64,000 nucleotides of DNA, from the NCBI RefSeq assembly GCF_002295115.1, contig NZ_NSFV01000002.1, positions 646,228-710,227 on the forward strand. Direction: 5' to 3'. Positions within the stretch are counted from its first letter, which is position 1. Every line of letters starts with the position of its first letter. Source of the stretch: Mesorhizobium sp. WSM4311. Lineage in GTDB: Bacteria > Pseudomonadota > Alphaproteobacteria > Rhizobiales > Rhizobiaceae. Position numbers and translations under genes: made by a program. Of this stretch, positions 1 to 7,573 are shown piece after piece. Under the pieces are notes generated by a model. The model worked only from the letters and a program-made list of their open reading frames with translations, did no database searches and was not told where the DNA came from.

Positions 1-1
1 G

Positions 2-256
2 GCGAGCTTCATGGACTACGCCATGCCGCGCGCCGACAATTTTCCGTTCTTCCATTTCGAGACCCGCAACGTGCCTTCGACCACCAATGCGCTGGGCATC
101 AAGGGCGCGGGCGAGGCCGGCACGATCGGCTCGACACCGGCGGCGCTCAATGCCGTCACCGATGCGCTGTGGCGCGCCTATGGCATCAGGCATATCGAGA
201 TGCCGGCGACGCCGGCGCGGATCTGGGCCGCGATCAGGGGCGCATCGCCGACGTGA
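2..256 (+). CDS. Molybdopterin-binding large subunit of a xanthine/CO dehydrogenase-family hydroxylase (3' end only)
   Basis: The reading frame is open from the window edge, so only the last 84 or so residues are present. They contain NALGIKGAGEAGTIG, the C-terminal motif of the molybdenum hydroxylase large subunit, whose Glu in GEAG is the catalytic base in this family. The ending (IEMPATPARIWAAI) is the usual C-terminus of CoxL/XdhB-like subunits. The enzyme would hydroxylate an aldehyde, purine, CO or similar substrate with Mo-cofactor in the cytoplasm; the substrate cannot be inferred from this fragment. Its TGA overlaps the GTG start of the next gene (GTGA), suggesting translational coupling to a transporter. 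Confidence 0.85.
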   Translation, partial: ASFMDYAMPRADNFPFFHFETRNVPSTTNALGIKGAGEAGTIGSTPAALNAVTDALWRAYGIRHIEMPATPARIWAAIRGASPT

Positions 257-1212
257 CATCAGGGGCGGAACCAGGAACGACGGCAGGCCACGGCACGCTG
301 AGGGGCATCGCGCTGAAGATCGTGTCCGTCGCGGTCTTTGTCGGCATGCAAACCTGCATCAAGGCGGCCGGCGACGTGCCGGCAGGGCAGATCGTCTTCT
401 TCCGCTCCTTCTTCGCCATCTTCCCGATCATCGCCTTCCTGGCGGTGAAGGGACAGCTGCCGACGGCATTCGTCACCAAACGCCCCTTCAACCACGTCGC
501 GCGCGGCGTCGTCGGCGTTGGCGCCATGGGGCTGGGCTTCTTCGCGCTCACCAGGCTGCCGTTGCCGGAGGCGATCACCCTGAACTATGCGCAGCCGCTG
601 CTGGTCGTGGTGTTCTCCTCGGTCTTCCTTGGCGAGTCGATCCGCGTCTATCGCTGGAGCGCGGTCGCCGTTGGTCTTGTCGGCGTGCTCATCATTTCCT
701 GGCCGGAGCTGACGCTGCTCAACTCGGATGAAGGGCTCGACGACCAGGAGGTCCTGGGCGTCATGGCCGCGCTGGTGGCCGCGGCGATCTCGGCGGTCGC
801 CATGCTGCTCGTGCGCAATCTCGTGCAGACGGAGAAGACGGCGACCATCGTCCTGTGGTTCTCGTCGACCGCCAGCGTGCTCTCGCTGCTGACACTGCCT
901 TTCGGCTGGCAAGCTCTGACGCCGACGCAAGCCGCGCTGCTCGTCATGGCCGGCTTCTGCGGCGGCCTCGGCCAGATCCTGATGACCTCCGCCTATCGCC
1001 ATGCCGAGGCCTCGGTGGTTGCGCCCTTCGAATACACCTCGATGATCCTCGGCGTCGTCGTCGGCTATTTCATTTTCGGCGACGTGACCTCGCTCAACAC
1101 GCTGGTCGGCGGCGTGATCGTGGTCGCCGCCGGCATCTTCATCATCTGGCGCGAGCGGCAGCTCGGCCTGGAGCGCACGCGCACCAGAACGGCCGCGCCG
1201 CCGCAGGGGTGA
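253..1212 (+). CDS. DMT-superfamily (EamA) transporter
   Basis: A 319-residue inner-membrane protein with about ten hydrophobic segments in two repeated EamA halves. The pattern around residues 20-60 (KIVSVAVFVGMQTCIKAAG, then GQIVFFRSFFAIFPII) is typical of drug/metabolite exporters of the RhaT/EamA group. I chose the GTG at 253 because it overlaps the upstream TGA as GTGA and the hydrophobic domain begins shortly after; an upstream ATG at 169 would lie inside the preceding gene. The tail is short and basic. Substrate unknown; coupling to a Mo-hydroxylase gene hints at a related small metabolite, which is inference. It is convergent with the XRE regulator, with no bases between the two stop codons. 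Confidence 0.85.
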   Translation: MTSGAEPGTTAGHGTLRGIALKIVSVAVFVGMQTCIKAAGDVPAGQIVFFRSFFAIFPIIAFLAVKGQLPTAFVTKRPFNHVARGVVGVGAMGLGFFALTRLPLPEAITLNYAQPLLVVVFSSVFLGESIRVYRWSAVAVGLVGVLIISWPELTLLNSDEGLDDQEVLGVMAALVAAAISAVAMLLVRNLVQTEKTATIVLWFSSTASVLSLLTLPFGWQALTPTQAALLVMAGFCGGLGQILMTSAYRHAEASVVAPFEYTSMILGVVVGYFIFGDVTSLNTLVGGVIVVAAGIFIIWRERQLGLERTRTRTAAPPQG

Positions 1213-2025
1213 TCAGGACCGTTCCAACCGCTCCCTCGCCAGCCGCACCAGTACCGCACGAGTCTGCTCGTCGGCGGGGAAGAAGGACTCGATCGCCAGT
1301 TCCGACAAGGTCACGTCGAGCGGCGTGCCGAAAACGGTGATTGTGCTGATGAACGACAGCACCTGATCGCCATGCGCGAGGCGCAGCGGATGCACGATGG
1401 CATTCGGCTCGACGGGCGTTGGCCTGCTGCCCTTCAGCCCGGACGGATAGGCGCGCAGCTCGCCCTCCAGTTCGACCAGCACCGGATCGCCGCTGGCATC
1501 GTTCTGGTGCTTGAGACGCTCAAGCAGGTGCGTGCGCCATTCCGCGAGATTGACGATGCGCGGTGCGATGCCGCCGGGATGCAGGGAAAGGCGAAGCACG
1601 TTGACCGGTGGCGCCAGCAGCGAAGCCTCGGTGACATCGGCGAGGAAGGGAGCAATCGCGGCATTCGCCGAAACCAGGTTCCAGTGCCGGTCCACGGCCA
1701 GCGCCGGGAAGGGCTCATGTCCCTTGAGCACGATCTCCACCGCCGCCATCGCTGGCGCCAGCGTCGTGTCGCTGAGCGGCCGTTCGCTGAAGCTCGGTGC
1801 AAAGCCAGCAGCGAGCAGCAGCTGGTTGCGCTGCCTTAGCGGGATCGAAAGCTGCTCTGCAAGATGCAGCACCATGTCGCGCGAGGGCGCGGCGCGCCCG
1901 CTCTCGACAAAACTCAGATGCCGCTGGGAGATTTCGGCCTCCATGGCGAGGTCGAGCTGGCTCATGCGGCGGCGCGTGCGCCATTCGCGGATCAGACTGC
2001 CGGCGGAGGTTTGGGCGGATGTCAT
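1213..2025 (-). CDS. XRE-family regulator with MmyB-like ligand-binding domain
   Basis: A 270-residue transcription factor. Residues about 10-70 form an HTH_XRE domain (LIREWRTRRRMSQLDLAMEA, then SQRHLSFVESGRAAPSRDMV), the arrangement seen in SinR/MmyB-like repressors. The remainder matches the MmyB-like ligand-binding domain, with the recurring EPFPALAVDRHWNLVSAN motif. Members are cytoplasmic and often repress a neighbouring gene in response to a small hydrophobic ligand; the target here is unknown. The start at 2025 is preferred over the in-frame ATG at 2061 because the HTH begins soon after and the extra 12 residues are not family-like. It is convergent with the DMT transporter. Confidence 0.85.
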   Translation of the reverse strand: MTSAQTSAGSLIREWRTRRRMSQLDLAMEAEISQRHLSFVESGRAAPSRDMVLHLAEQLSIPLRQRNQLLLAAGFAPSFSERPLSDTTLAPAMAAVEIVLKGHEPFPALAVDRHWNLVSANAAIAPFLADVTEASLLAPPVNVLRLSLHPGGIAPRIVNLAEWRTHLLERLKHQNDASGDPVLVELEGELRAYPSGLKGSRPTPVEPNAIVHPLRLAHGDQVLSFISTITVFGTPLDVTLSELAIESFFPADEQTRAVLVRLARERLERS

Positions 2026-2083
2026 GGCAGGATGGTTAGGCTGACAGGGGCGGCATTTCAATTACCTGCGGGGTTATGGCGAT

Positions 2084-2959
2084 CTACGAGAGTGCCCGCA
2101 GCTTCGCCTTCACCTCGAGAAAATCCCGCCATGCCAGCTTCTTGTGCGCCGGCGTGCGCAGGAGATAGGCCGGATGCAGCGTCGGCATGGCCGGGATGGC
2201 GATGCCGGAGGCCGTGGTGTGGACGCGCCAGTTGCCGCGCAGCCGCAAAATGCCTTCCGAGGTGTTGAGCAAGGTCTTGGCCGACGGGCCGCCGAGGTTG
2301 ACCAGCACCTTGGGATTGACCAGTTCGATCTGCCGCTCGATGAACGGCCGGCAGATCTCGGTCTCGTGCGGCGTCGGCGTGCGGTTGCCCGGCGGCCGCC
2401 ACGGGATGACATTGGCAATGTAGACCGAAGTGCGGTCGAGCCCGATTGCGGCCAGCATGCGGTCGAGCAGCCGGCCCGAGCGGCCGACGAAGGGCAGCCC
2501 CTCAATGTCCTCGTCGCGGCCCGGTGCTTCGCCCACCAGCATCACCTCGGCGTCCGGGTTTCCGTCGGCGAAGACCAGGTTCTTGGCGGTGGCCTTGAGA
2601 TTGCAGCCGTCGAAGGCAGCCATGTGCTGGCGCAACTCCTCCAGGGTCGTTGCCGTTGTCGCCAACTGGCGCGCAAGCGCCGCCTGGGCTTCGTCTGGCA
2701 CCGCGGCGACCGATGAACGCGCCGGGGGCGCATCAGGCACCTTGCTTGCATCCAGTCCGGGCGGTGCCGCTGGCCGCTCCGGCGCCTTCTCTTCGGGAGG
2801 TGGCGCCACCAGCGCCGGCGCGCGCTCGACAGGTCTCGGCGCCGCCTCGGCGAAGCGATTTACCGGGGCGTCTTCCAGCGCCTCGTCGACGCCGGCGCTG
2901 GCATAGAAGGCCAGGATGTCGGCAATATCGGTCGGGCTGTTGGGGGACGCGGCAGTCAT
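2084..2959 (-). CDS. Uracil-DNA glycosylase, family-4-like, with only two of four Fe-S cysteines
   Basis: A 291-residue DNA repair enzyme that would excise uracil from DNA. Motif A (GEAPGRDEDIEGLPFVG, about 143-159) and motif B (HPAYLLR, about 262-268) are those of family-4 glycosylases. The first 110 residues are a Pro/Ala-rich extension with a conserved start (DIADILAFYASAGVDEAL). Canonical family-4 enzymes bind a 4Fe-4S cluster with CxxC plus two later Cys. Here C119 and C203 remain, but the partner positions are F116 and W187 (VIPWRPPGNR). The cluster is therefore probably absent or altered. Starts at 2995 or 2980 are possible; 2959 begins where the recognisable N-terminus begins. Confidence 0.85.
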   Translation of the reverse strand: MTAASPNSPTDIADILAFYASAGVDEALEDAPVNRFAEAAPRPVERAPALVAPPPEEKAPERPAAPPGLDASKVPDAPPARSSVAAVPDEAQAALARQLATTATTLEELRQHMAAFDGCNLKATAKNLVFADGNPDAEVMLVGEAPGRDEDIEGLPFVGRSGRLLDRMLAAIGLDRTSVYIANVIPWRPPGNRTPTPHETEICRPFIERQIELVNPKVLVNLGGPSAKTLLNTSEGILRLRGNWRVHTTASGIAIPAMPTLHPAYLLRTPAHKKLAWRDFLEVKAKLRALS

Positions 2960-3010
2960 GGCGCGCACATTCGTCCGCATGACTGCATTTTGCAAGACCG
3001 GCCGCTTGCC

Positions 3011-3655
3011 CTATCCGGTCGGGATGCGCGGATCCTGCACCAGATAGAAGGTCCATCGCGGCGTGTAATCGGTCATCAGGAACTCGAAGCTGACGGTCTT
3101 CAGCGGGTCGACCTTGCCGTCCTTGAACAGCAGCCGGTCGTAAGGCTCGAACTCCCGGTCGAAATCGGCGAAATTGCTCGACCAGATATTGTCCGGCGTC
3201 TTGTTGCGTTGGTCGAAGGAAAGCCCGTCTCCAAACACGCTCGGCTGATCCAATACCTCCTGGAGCTCGAACTGGAATTCGATCCAGGCCTGGCCGCTGT
3301 TGTTGAGCACGTTGATGCGCATATACATGATGCCATTGGCGAATTCGCCCGCCTTGCCGAATGTCTGGATCGGCTTTGTCGTGCGGATGGTCAGCGTCAC
3401 CGGTGTTGCCGAATTCAGCTCTTCGGTGATGACCAGCGGATCGTCCTTGGTTCCGATGCCGGAAGCTCCGGTGATGCGGAAGCCGCCGAGCTCGTCGGAG
3501 AAGGAATAGGCACCTGTCGCCCAGACCTTCACCTCGTTCGCGGCGGCGTGACCCGGTGCCGCCACCAGAAGGGCCAGAAGAATCGCCCGGCGGACCCGGC
3601 CGGGCGGGAAAAGAAAGCGCGTCGAAGAAAAGCCCGCTGGCCCAGGAATGCGCAT
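3011..3655 (-). CDS. Secreted hypothetical protein
   Basis: A 214-residue protein of unknown function. It has an N-terminal signal peptide: basic RVRR, a hydrophobic stretch AILLALLVAAPG, then cleavage near HAAAN. The mature part is rich in beta-type residues and has no cysteines and no motif I recognise, so it is probably a periplasmic beta-rich domain. The frame stays open far upstream to 4060 only because it runs antisense to the ETF-QO gene; the ATG at 3655 gives a sensible signal peptide. It is divergent from ETF-QO, sharing a 220-base intergenic region, and lies 51 bases upstream of the glycosylase start in the same direction, so the two may be co-transcribed. Confidence 0.65.
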   Translation of the reverse strand: MRIPGPAGFSSTRFLFPPGRVRRAILLALLVAAPGHAAANEVKVWATGAYSFSDELGGFRITGASGIGTKDDPLVITEELNSATPVTLTIRTTKPIQTFGKAGEFANGIMYMRINVLNNSGQAWIEFQFELQEVLDQPSVFGDGLSFDQRNKTPDNIWSSNFADFDREFEPYDRLLFKDGKVDPLKTVSFEFLMTDYTPRWTFYLVQDPRIPTG

Positions 3656-3875
3656 GGCCGGAAGTATGGCCGATAAGCAAGCCGCCGAACAATCAAAAAA
3701 CGCAGGCGTGGCCGGTCTTGCCGGGCGCAAATGGTTGCCCTGCCGCAAGATGCGCGACTTTTTGGCCAAATCCGCATTGTCACGTCTGCGCCGGTTTCCT
3801 GTCGCCAATTGATGCGCTATGCAGCGCAAGAGCCAGCAAGATACGCGACAGCGGCAAGCCAGTGCGGAGGGGTTG

Positions 3876-5555
3876 ATGAGCGATATCGAACGCGAAAGCA
3901 TGGAATTCGACGTGGTCATCGTCGGTGCCGGTCCGGCCGGCCTTGCCGCGGCCATCCGCCTCAAGCAGGTCAATCCCGAGCTTTCCGTCGTCGTGCTGGA
4001 AAAGGGCGGCGAGGTCGGCGCCCATATCCTCTCCGGCGCCGTCGTCGATCCGATCGGCATCGACCGGCTGCTGCCCGGTTGGCGCGAGGAAGAAGGTCAC
4101 CCGTTCAAGACGCCGGTCACTGCGGATCATTTCCTGGTGCTCGGCCCTGCCGGCTCGTTCCGCCTGCCCAACATATTGATGCCGCCGCTGATGAACAATC
4201 ACGGCAACTACATCGTCTCGCTCGGCAATGTCTGCCGCTGGCTGGCTGGCAAGGCCGAGGCGCTCGGCGTCGAGATCTATCCGGGCTTTGCCGCTGCCGG
4301 CCTGCTCTACAATGAGGAGGGCGCCGTCACCGGCGTCGTCACCGGCGACATGGGCGTCGAGAAGGACGGCACGCATGGCCCGGGCTTCGCGCCGGGCATG
4401 GCGCTGATGGGCAAGTACGTGCTGATCGGCGAAGGCGCGCGCGGCTCGCTCGCCAAGCAGTTGATCGCCAAGTACAAGCTTTCCGACGGCCGCGAGCCAG
4501 GCAAATACGGCATCGGTCTCAAGGAACTCTGGCAGGTCAAGCCGGAGAACCATCGGCCGGGCCTGGTCCAGCATTCCTTCGGCTGGCCGCTCGACATGAA
4601 GACCGGCGGTGGCTCCTTCCTCTACCATCTCGAGGACAACCAGGTGGCGGTCGGCTTCGTCCTCCACCTCAACTACAAGAACCCGTATCTGTCGCCCTTC
4701 GAGGAATTCCAGCGTTTCAAGACCCATCCGGCGATCGCGGGCACGTTCGAGGGCGCCAAGCGGATCGGCTATGGCGCGCGCGCCATCACCGAGGGCGGCT
4801 GGCAATCGGTGCCGAAACTGTCCTTCCCGGGCGGCGCGCTGATGGGTTGCGCTGCCGGTTTCGTCAACGTGCCGCGCATCAAGGGCTCCCACAATGCCGT
4901 CCTGTCGGGCATGCTGGCGGCCGATCATGTCGCCGAGGCAATCGGCGCCGGCCGTGCCAATGACGAACTCACTTCCTACGAGCAAGCCTGGCGCGCGACC
5001 GATATCGGCAAGGATTTGAAGAAGGTTCGCAACGTCAAGCCGCTGTGGTCGCGCTTCGGCACCATCGTCGGCGTCGGTCTTGGCGGCCTCGACATGTGGC
5101 TGAACACGCTGTTCGGCATCTCGCCCTTCGGCACGCTGAAGCACGGCAAGGCCGACTATGCCACGCTCGAGCCCGCCGCCCAGCACAAGAAGATCGCCTA
5201 TCCGAAGCCCGACGGCGTGCTGACCTTCGACCGCTTGTCCTCGGTGTTCCTGTCCAACACCAATCACGAAGAGAACGAGCCGGTCCATCTGCTGGTCGGC
5301 GATATGGAACTGCAGAAGCGGTCCGAGCACGATGTCTTCGCCGGGCCTTCGACACGCTATTGCCCGGCCGGCGTCTATGAATGGGTCGACAAGGACGGCA
5401 ACGCCGTCGCCGATCCGGCGGCGAAAGACGTCCGCTTCGTCATCAACGCGCAGAACTGCGTCCACTGCAAGACTTGCGATATCAAGGATCCGAACCAGAA
5501 CATCAACTGGGTGCCGCCGCAAGGCGGCGAGGGTCCGGTCTACCAGGGCATGTGA
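3876..5555 (+). CDS. Electron transfer flavoprotein-ubiquinone oxidoreductase (ETF-QO)
   Basis: A 559-residue membrane-associated flavoprotein that takes electrons from reduced ETF and passes them to ubiquinone, so it serves acyl-CoA dehydrogenases such as the isovaleryl-CoA dehydrogenase at 17.2 kb. The N-terminus has the FAD dinucleotide-binding motif (VVIVGAGPAGLAAAIRLK, residues about 12-29). The C-terminus has the 4Fe-4S ferredoxin-like part, with CPAGVYEW and NCVHCKTCDIKDPNQNI supplying the four cluster cysteines. Length and motif order match the family. The start at 3876 is preceded by GGAGGGG; the upstream ATG at 3819 adds 19 residues not typical of the family. Confidence 0.97.
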   Translation: MSDIERESMEFDVVIVGAGPAGLAAAIRLKQVNPELSVVVLEKGGEVGAHILSGAVVDPIGIDRLLPGWREEEGHPFKTPVTADHFLVLGPAGSFRLPNILMPPLMNNHGNYIVSLGNVCRWLAGKAEALGVEIYPGFAAAGLLYNEEGAVTGVVTGDMGVEKDGTHGPGFAPGMALMGKYVLIGEGARGSLAKQLIAKYKLSDGREPGKYGIGLKELWQVKPENHRPGLVQHSFGWPLDMKTGGGSFLYHLEDNQVAVGFVLHLNYKNPYLSPFEEFQRFKTHPAIAGTFEGAKRIGYGARAITEGGWQSVPKLSFPGGALMGCAAGFVNVPRIKGSHNAVLSGMLAADHVAEAIGAGRANDELTSYEQAWRATDIGKDLKKVRNVKPLWSRFGTIVGVGLGGLDMWLNTLFGISPFGTLKHGKADYATLEPAAQHKKIAYPKPDGVLTFDRLSSVFLSNTNHEENEPVHLLVGDMELQKRSEHDVFAGPSTRYCPAGVYEWVDKDGNAVADPAAKDVRFVINAQNCVHCKTCDIKDPNQNINWVPPQGGEGPVYQGM

Positions 5556-5692
5556 CGTCGCGCGGCCGGCGGTTTCGGCCTCGGCGGCAGAAAATGTGGG
5601 TGGGGGGCCGGCTGCGAGGGCATGCAGGTCAGCAGACCGTTGAAACGGCCGCCGGTCTATGGTTCCCTTCTCCGGGGATAGGGAGAAGGCCG

Positions 5693-6289
5693 ATGCGCCG
5701 CATAGTTCTGACATGCCTCGTCGCCATTGGGACGCTGTGTGCGCCTCAGGCCTCGGCCGGCACCAGGGCAGTCATCCAGACGCGGACCTACGACGTCACG
5801 GGAGGCTCGGGCGCCGCCCTCATCGACGCGATGGACAGACAAGGCCCCCGGCACGGCTTCATGACGCACGCCATCGCCACAACCTCCTATACCGTCGACT
5901 GGGATCTCGACGCCGGCCAGGGCAACGGCTTCTGTCGGATGCGAGGGGGCAATGGCACGCTGAATCTTTCCTACACCTTCCCGCGCCTTGCCTCACCCGC
6001 GACGCCGGCCCTGAGGAGGCGCTGGAACAGGTTTTTCGCAGGTGTTCGCGCCCATGAGGAAACACATGGGCGCATCGCCAGGGAGATGATGCGCGCTACG
6101 GAAAGGTCGATAACCGGCCTGCGGGTCGCCAACGACCCGTCCTGCCACAAGACGCGCCGCGAGGCGCGGCTGCGCATCCAGGCGATCTATGCCGAATATG
6201 AGGCCAAACAAAACGCCTTCGATCGGCGTGAACACCGCAATGGCGGCCATGTCGAGCATCTGATCGCTGCCTTGACCGGAAAACCTTGA
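5693..6289 (+). CDS. DUF922-type secreted protein with zinc-protease motif
   Basis: A 198-residue exported protein. Residues 1-22 form a signal peptide (MRRIVLTCLVAIGTLCAPQA). The mature part begins with a DUF922-like segment (TYDVTGGSGAALIDAMD) and contains HEETHGRIAREMM. HEETH fits the HExxH zinc-binding motif of gluzincin-like metallopeptidases, the basis for the family's annotation as predicted secreted Zn-dependent proteases. Two cysteines (FCRMRGG and DPSCHKTRR) may form a disulfide. The start at 5693 follows a good GGGAGAAGG site. Proteolytic activity has not been shown to my knowledge. It lies 137 bases after ETF-QO with no clear terminator between them. Confidence 0.75.
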   Translation: MRRIVLTCLVAIGTLCAPQASAGTRAVIQTRTYDVTGGSGAALIDAMDRQGPRHGFMTHAIATTSYTVDWDLDAGQGNGFCRMRGGNGTLNLSYTFPRLASPATPALRRRWNRFFAGVRAHEETHGRIAREMMRATERSITGLRVANDPSCHKTRREARLRIQAIYAEYEAKQNAFDRREHRNGGHVEHLIAALTGKP

Positions 6290-6295
6290 ACCAGG

Positions 6296-6363
6296 GCAAT
6301 TCCAGGAAAAGTGTAAAGCGGTTTTCCCGGGAAAGCGCCGCAGCGGTTTCCCTTCGGAATTGC
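6296..6363. repeat. Rhizobial intergenic hairpin repeat (GCAATTCC type)
   Basis: Between two convergent genes. Terminal arms GCAATTCC (6296-6303) and GGAATTGC (6356-6363) are perfect inverted repeats, and the inside carries GGAAAAGTG...CGGTTTTCC, the core of a dispersed hairpin family I recognise from Mesorhizobium intergenic DNA. This copy seems longer than the usual form, as if the inner CAGCGGTTT segment had been duplicated. It could fold in RNA from either strand. Confidence 0.65.
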
Positions 6364-6430
6364 GTTGGAACAAGGGACCAGAGCCCTCGCCATCGCGGGA
6401 CCTTGCCGCCAGCCCCGCTCGATTGGCGTG

Positions 6431-7507
6431 TCAGCTTTGCGGCTTCACCGACAAGTCGCTCGCCGCGAGCGCGGTGGCGTGGTCATTCTCAGGCTGCTTG
6501 TCGTCTGGCCTTAGCGTGAACTCGACAAGCACCGGCAGATGATCGGAGCCGGTGTCCTCCAGCCGCTTCGAAGATAGGATCGTCAAGCCGCCCTTGCTGA
6601 ACACCTGGTCGATCGGCAGGCCCGCATAGCGGCGCAGGACGTCGGGCAGTGTCCGGTGGATCCAGGTCGGCCCGGCCGAAGGCATAAGAGTCAGCCCGCC
6701 GAAAGCCGCGACCCGCCGCACCGCCGCACTCCACGGCACGGCGTTGCAATCGCCGGCCATGATCGCGGTCTCGCCCAACCCGGCCAATGTCTGCGCCAGT
6801 TCGCCGATCTGCCAGTATTGCTCCTTCGGCCACGGCCAGCTCAAATGGATCGCGGCGACATCGACGTCGATCCCGCCGAAGTCGATGGTGGCGGTTGCCA
6901 TCGCGCCGCGCGGCTCGCAGCGCGGTGTGGTGCCGGCCACGAACGGCCGGCGCGACAGCAACGCCACCCCGAACATGCCGTTCGGGTAGGGGCACAGGAT
7001 ACGGTAGGGATAGGCGCTGGCGATGTAGCCAAGCTCGGTCGTCCACATCTGCGACACCTCATCGAGGGTGATCACGTCCGGGTTGGCGCGGCCGATCAGG
7101 GAGAGCACTTTCTTCGGCGTCGGGTTGTTGAAGCGCAAATTCATCTGCAGCAGGCTGTAGACAGCCTGATCGGCGGGCTTGGCAACCGCCGGCTGCGGCC
7201 AGAGCCTCGGCAGGGCGCTTGCCGTCGTGGCCAGGCAGGCGATGGCAAACAGCAGCCCCGCTGCCGCTTGCAGCCGAAACGAGCTGGCAAGCAGCGGCAG
7301 TGCCAGAAGCGCCATGAGCACGCTGAAGTGAATGCGGAAATGCGAGAAGGAATCGAAGGCCGGATGCAGCGTGCCGAAGAATCCGGCCAACAGCGCGGCC
7401 GATAGCGCGGTCATCGCCAGGAATGCCAACCCAGCCATCATTTTCAAGCGCGCGCCTGTCATCATCGAGGTCGTGTCTGCCGAATGCCGCCTGACGATCC
7501 GTTCCAT
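6431..7507 (-). CDS. Membrane-anchored endonuclease/exonuclease/phosphatase-family protein
   Basis: A 358-residue protein with two parts. The first 110 residues hold three hydrophobic segments (for example MAGLAFLAMTALSAALLAGF and LMALLALPLLASS). The rest is an EEP domain: LQMNLRFNN near 145, TLDEVSQM near 168, GDCNAVPWSAAVR near 267 and a terminal GSDHLPVLVEF near 335, which supply the metal-binding Asp/Glu/Asn and catalytic His of the family. The catalytic domain probably faces the periplasm. EEP members cleave phosphodiesters in nucleic acids, lipids or inositol phosphates; the substrate cannot be told here. The start is uncertain, with ATGs also at 7465 and 7441. Confidence 0.8.
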   Translation of the reverse strand: MERIVRRHSADTTSMMTGARLKMMAGLAFLAMTALSAALLAGFFGTLHPAFDSFSHFRIHFSVLMALLALPLLASSFRLQAAAGLLFAIACLATTASALPRLWPQPAVAKPADQAVYSLLQMNLRFNNPTPKKVLSLIGRANPDVITLDEVSQMWTTELGYIASAYPYRILCPYPNGMFGVALLSRRPFVAGTTPRCEPRGAMATATIDFGGIDVDVAAIHLSWPWPKEQYWQIGELAQTLAGLGETAIMAGDCNAVPWSAAVRRVAAFGGLTLMPSAGPTWIHRTLPDVLRRYAGLPIDQVFSKGGLTILSSKRLEDTGSDHLPVLVEFTLRPDDKQPENDHATALAASDLSVKPQS

Positions 7508-7573
7508 CTGCTTATCGGCCCAATTGTCGCCCGGGCAAGACGACGAAATGCATCGCCCAGGCGCTGCGGCGGC

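Noticed and set aside
3780..5714. 644-codon open frame on the minus strand
   Set aside because: Entirely antisense to ETF-QO, which has all family motifs; a by-product of high GC and codon bias.
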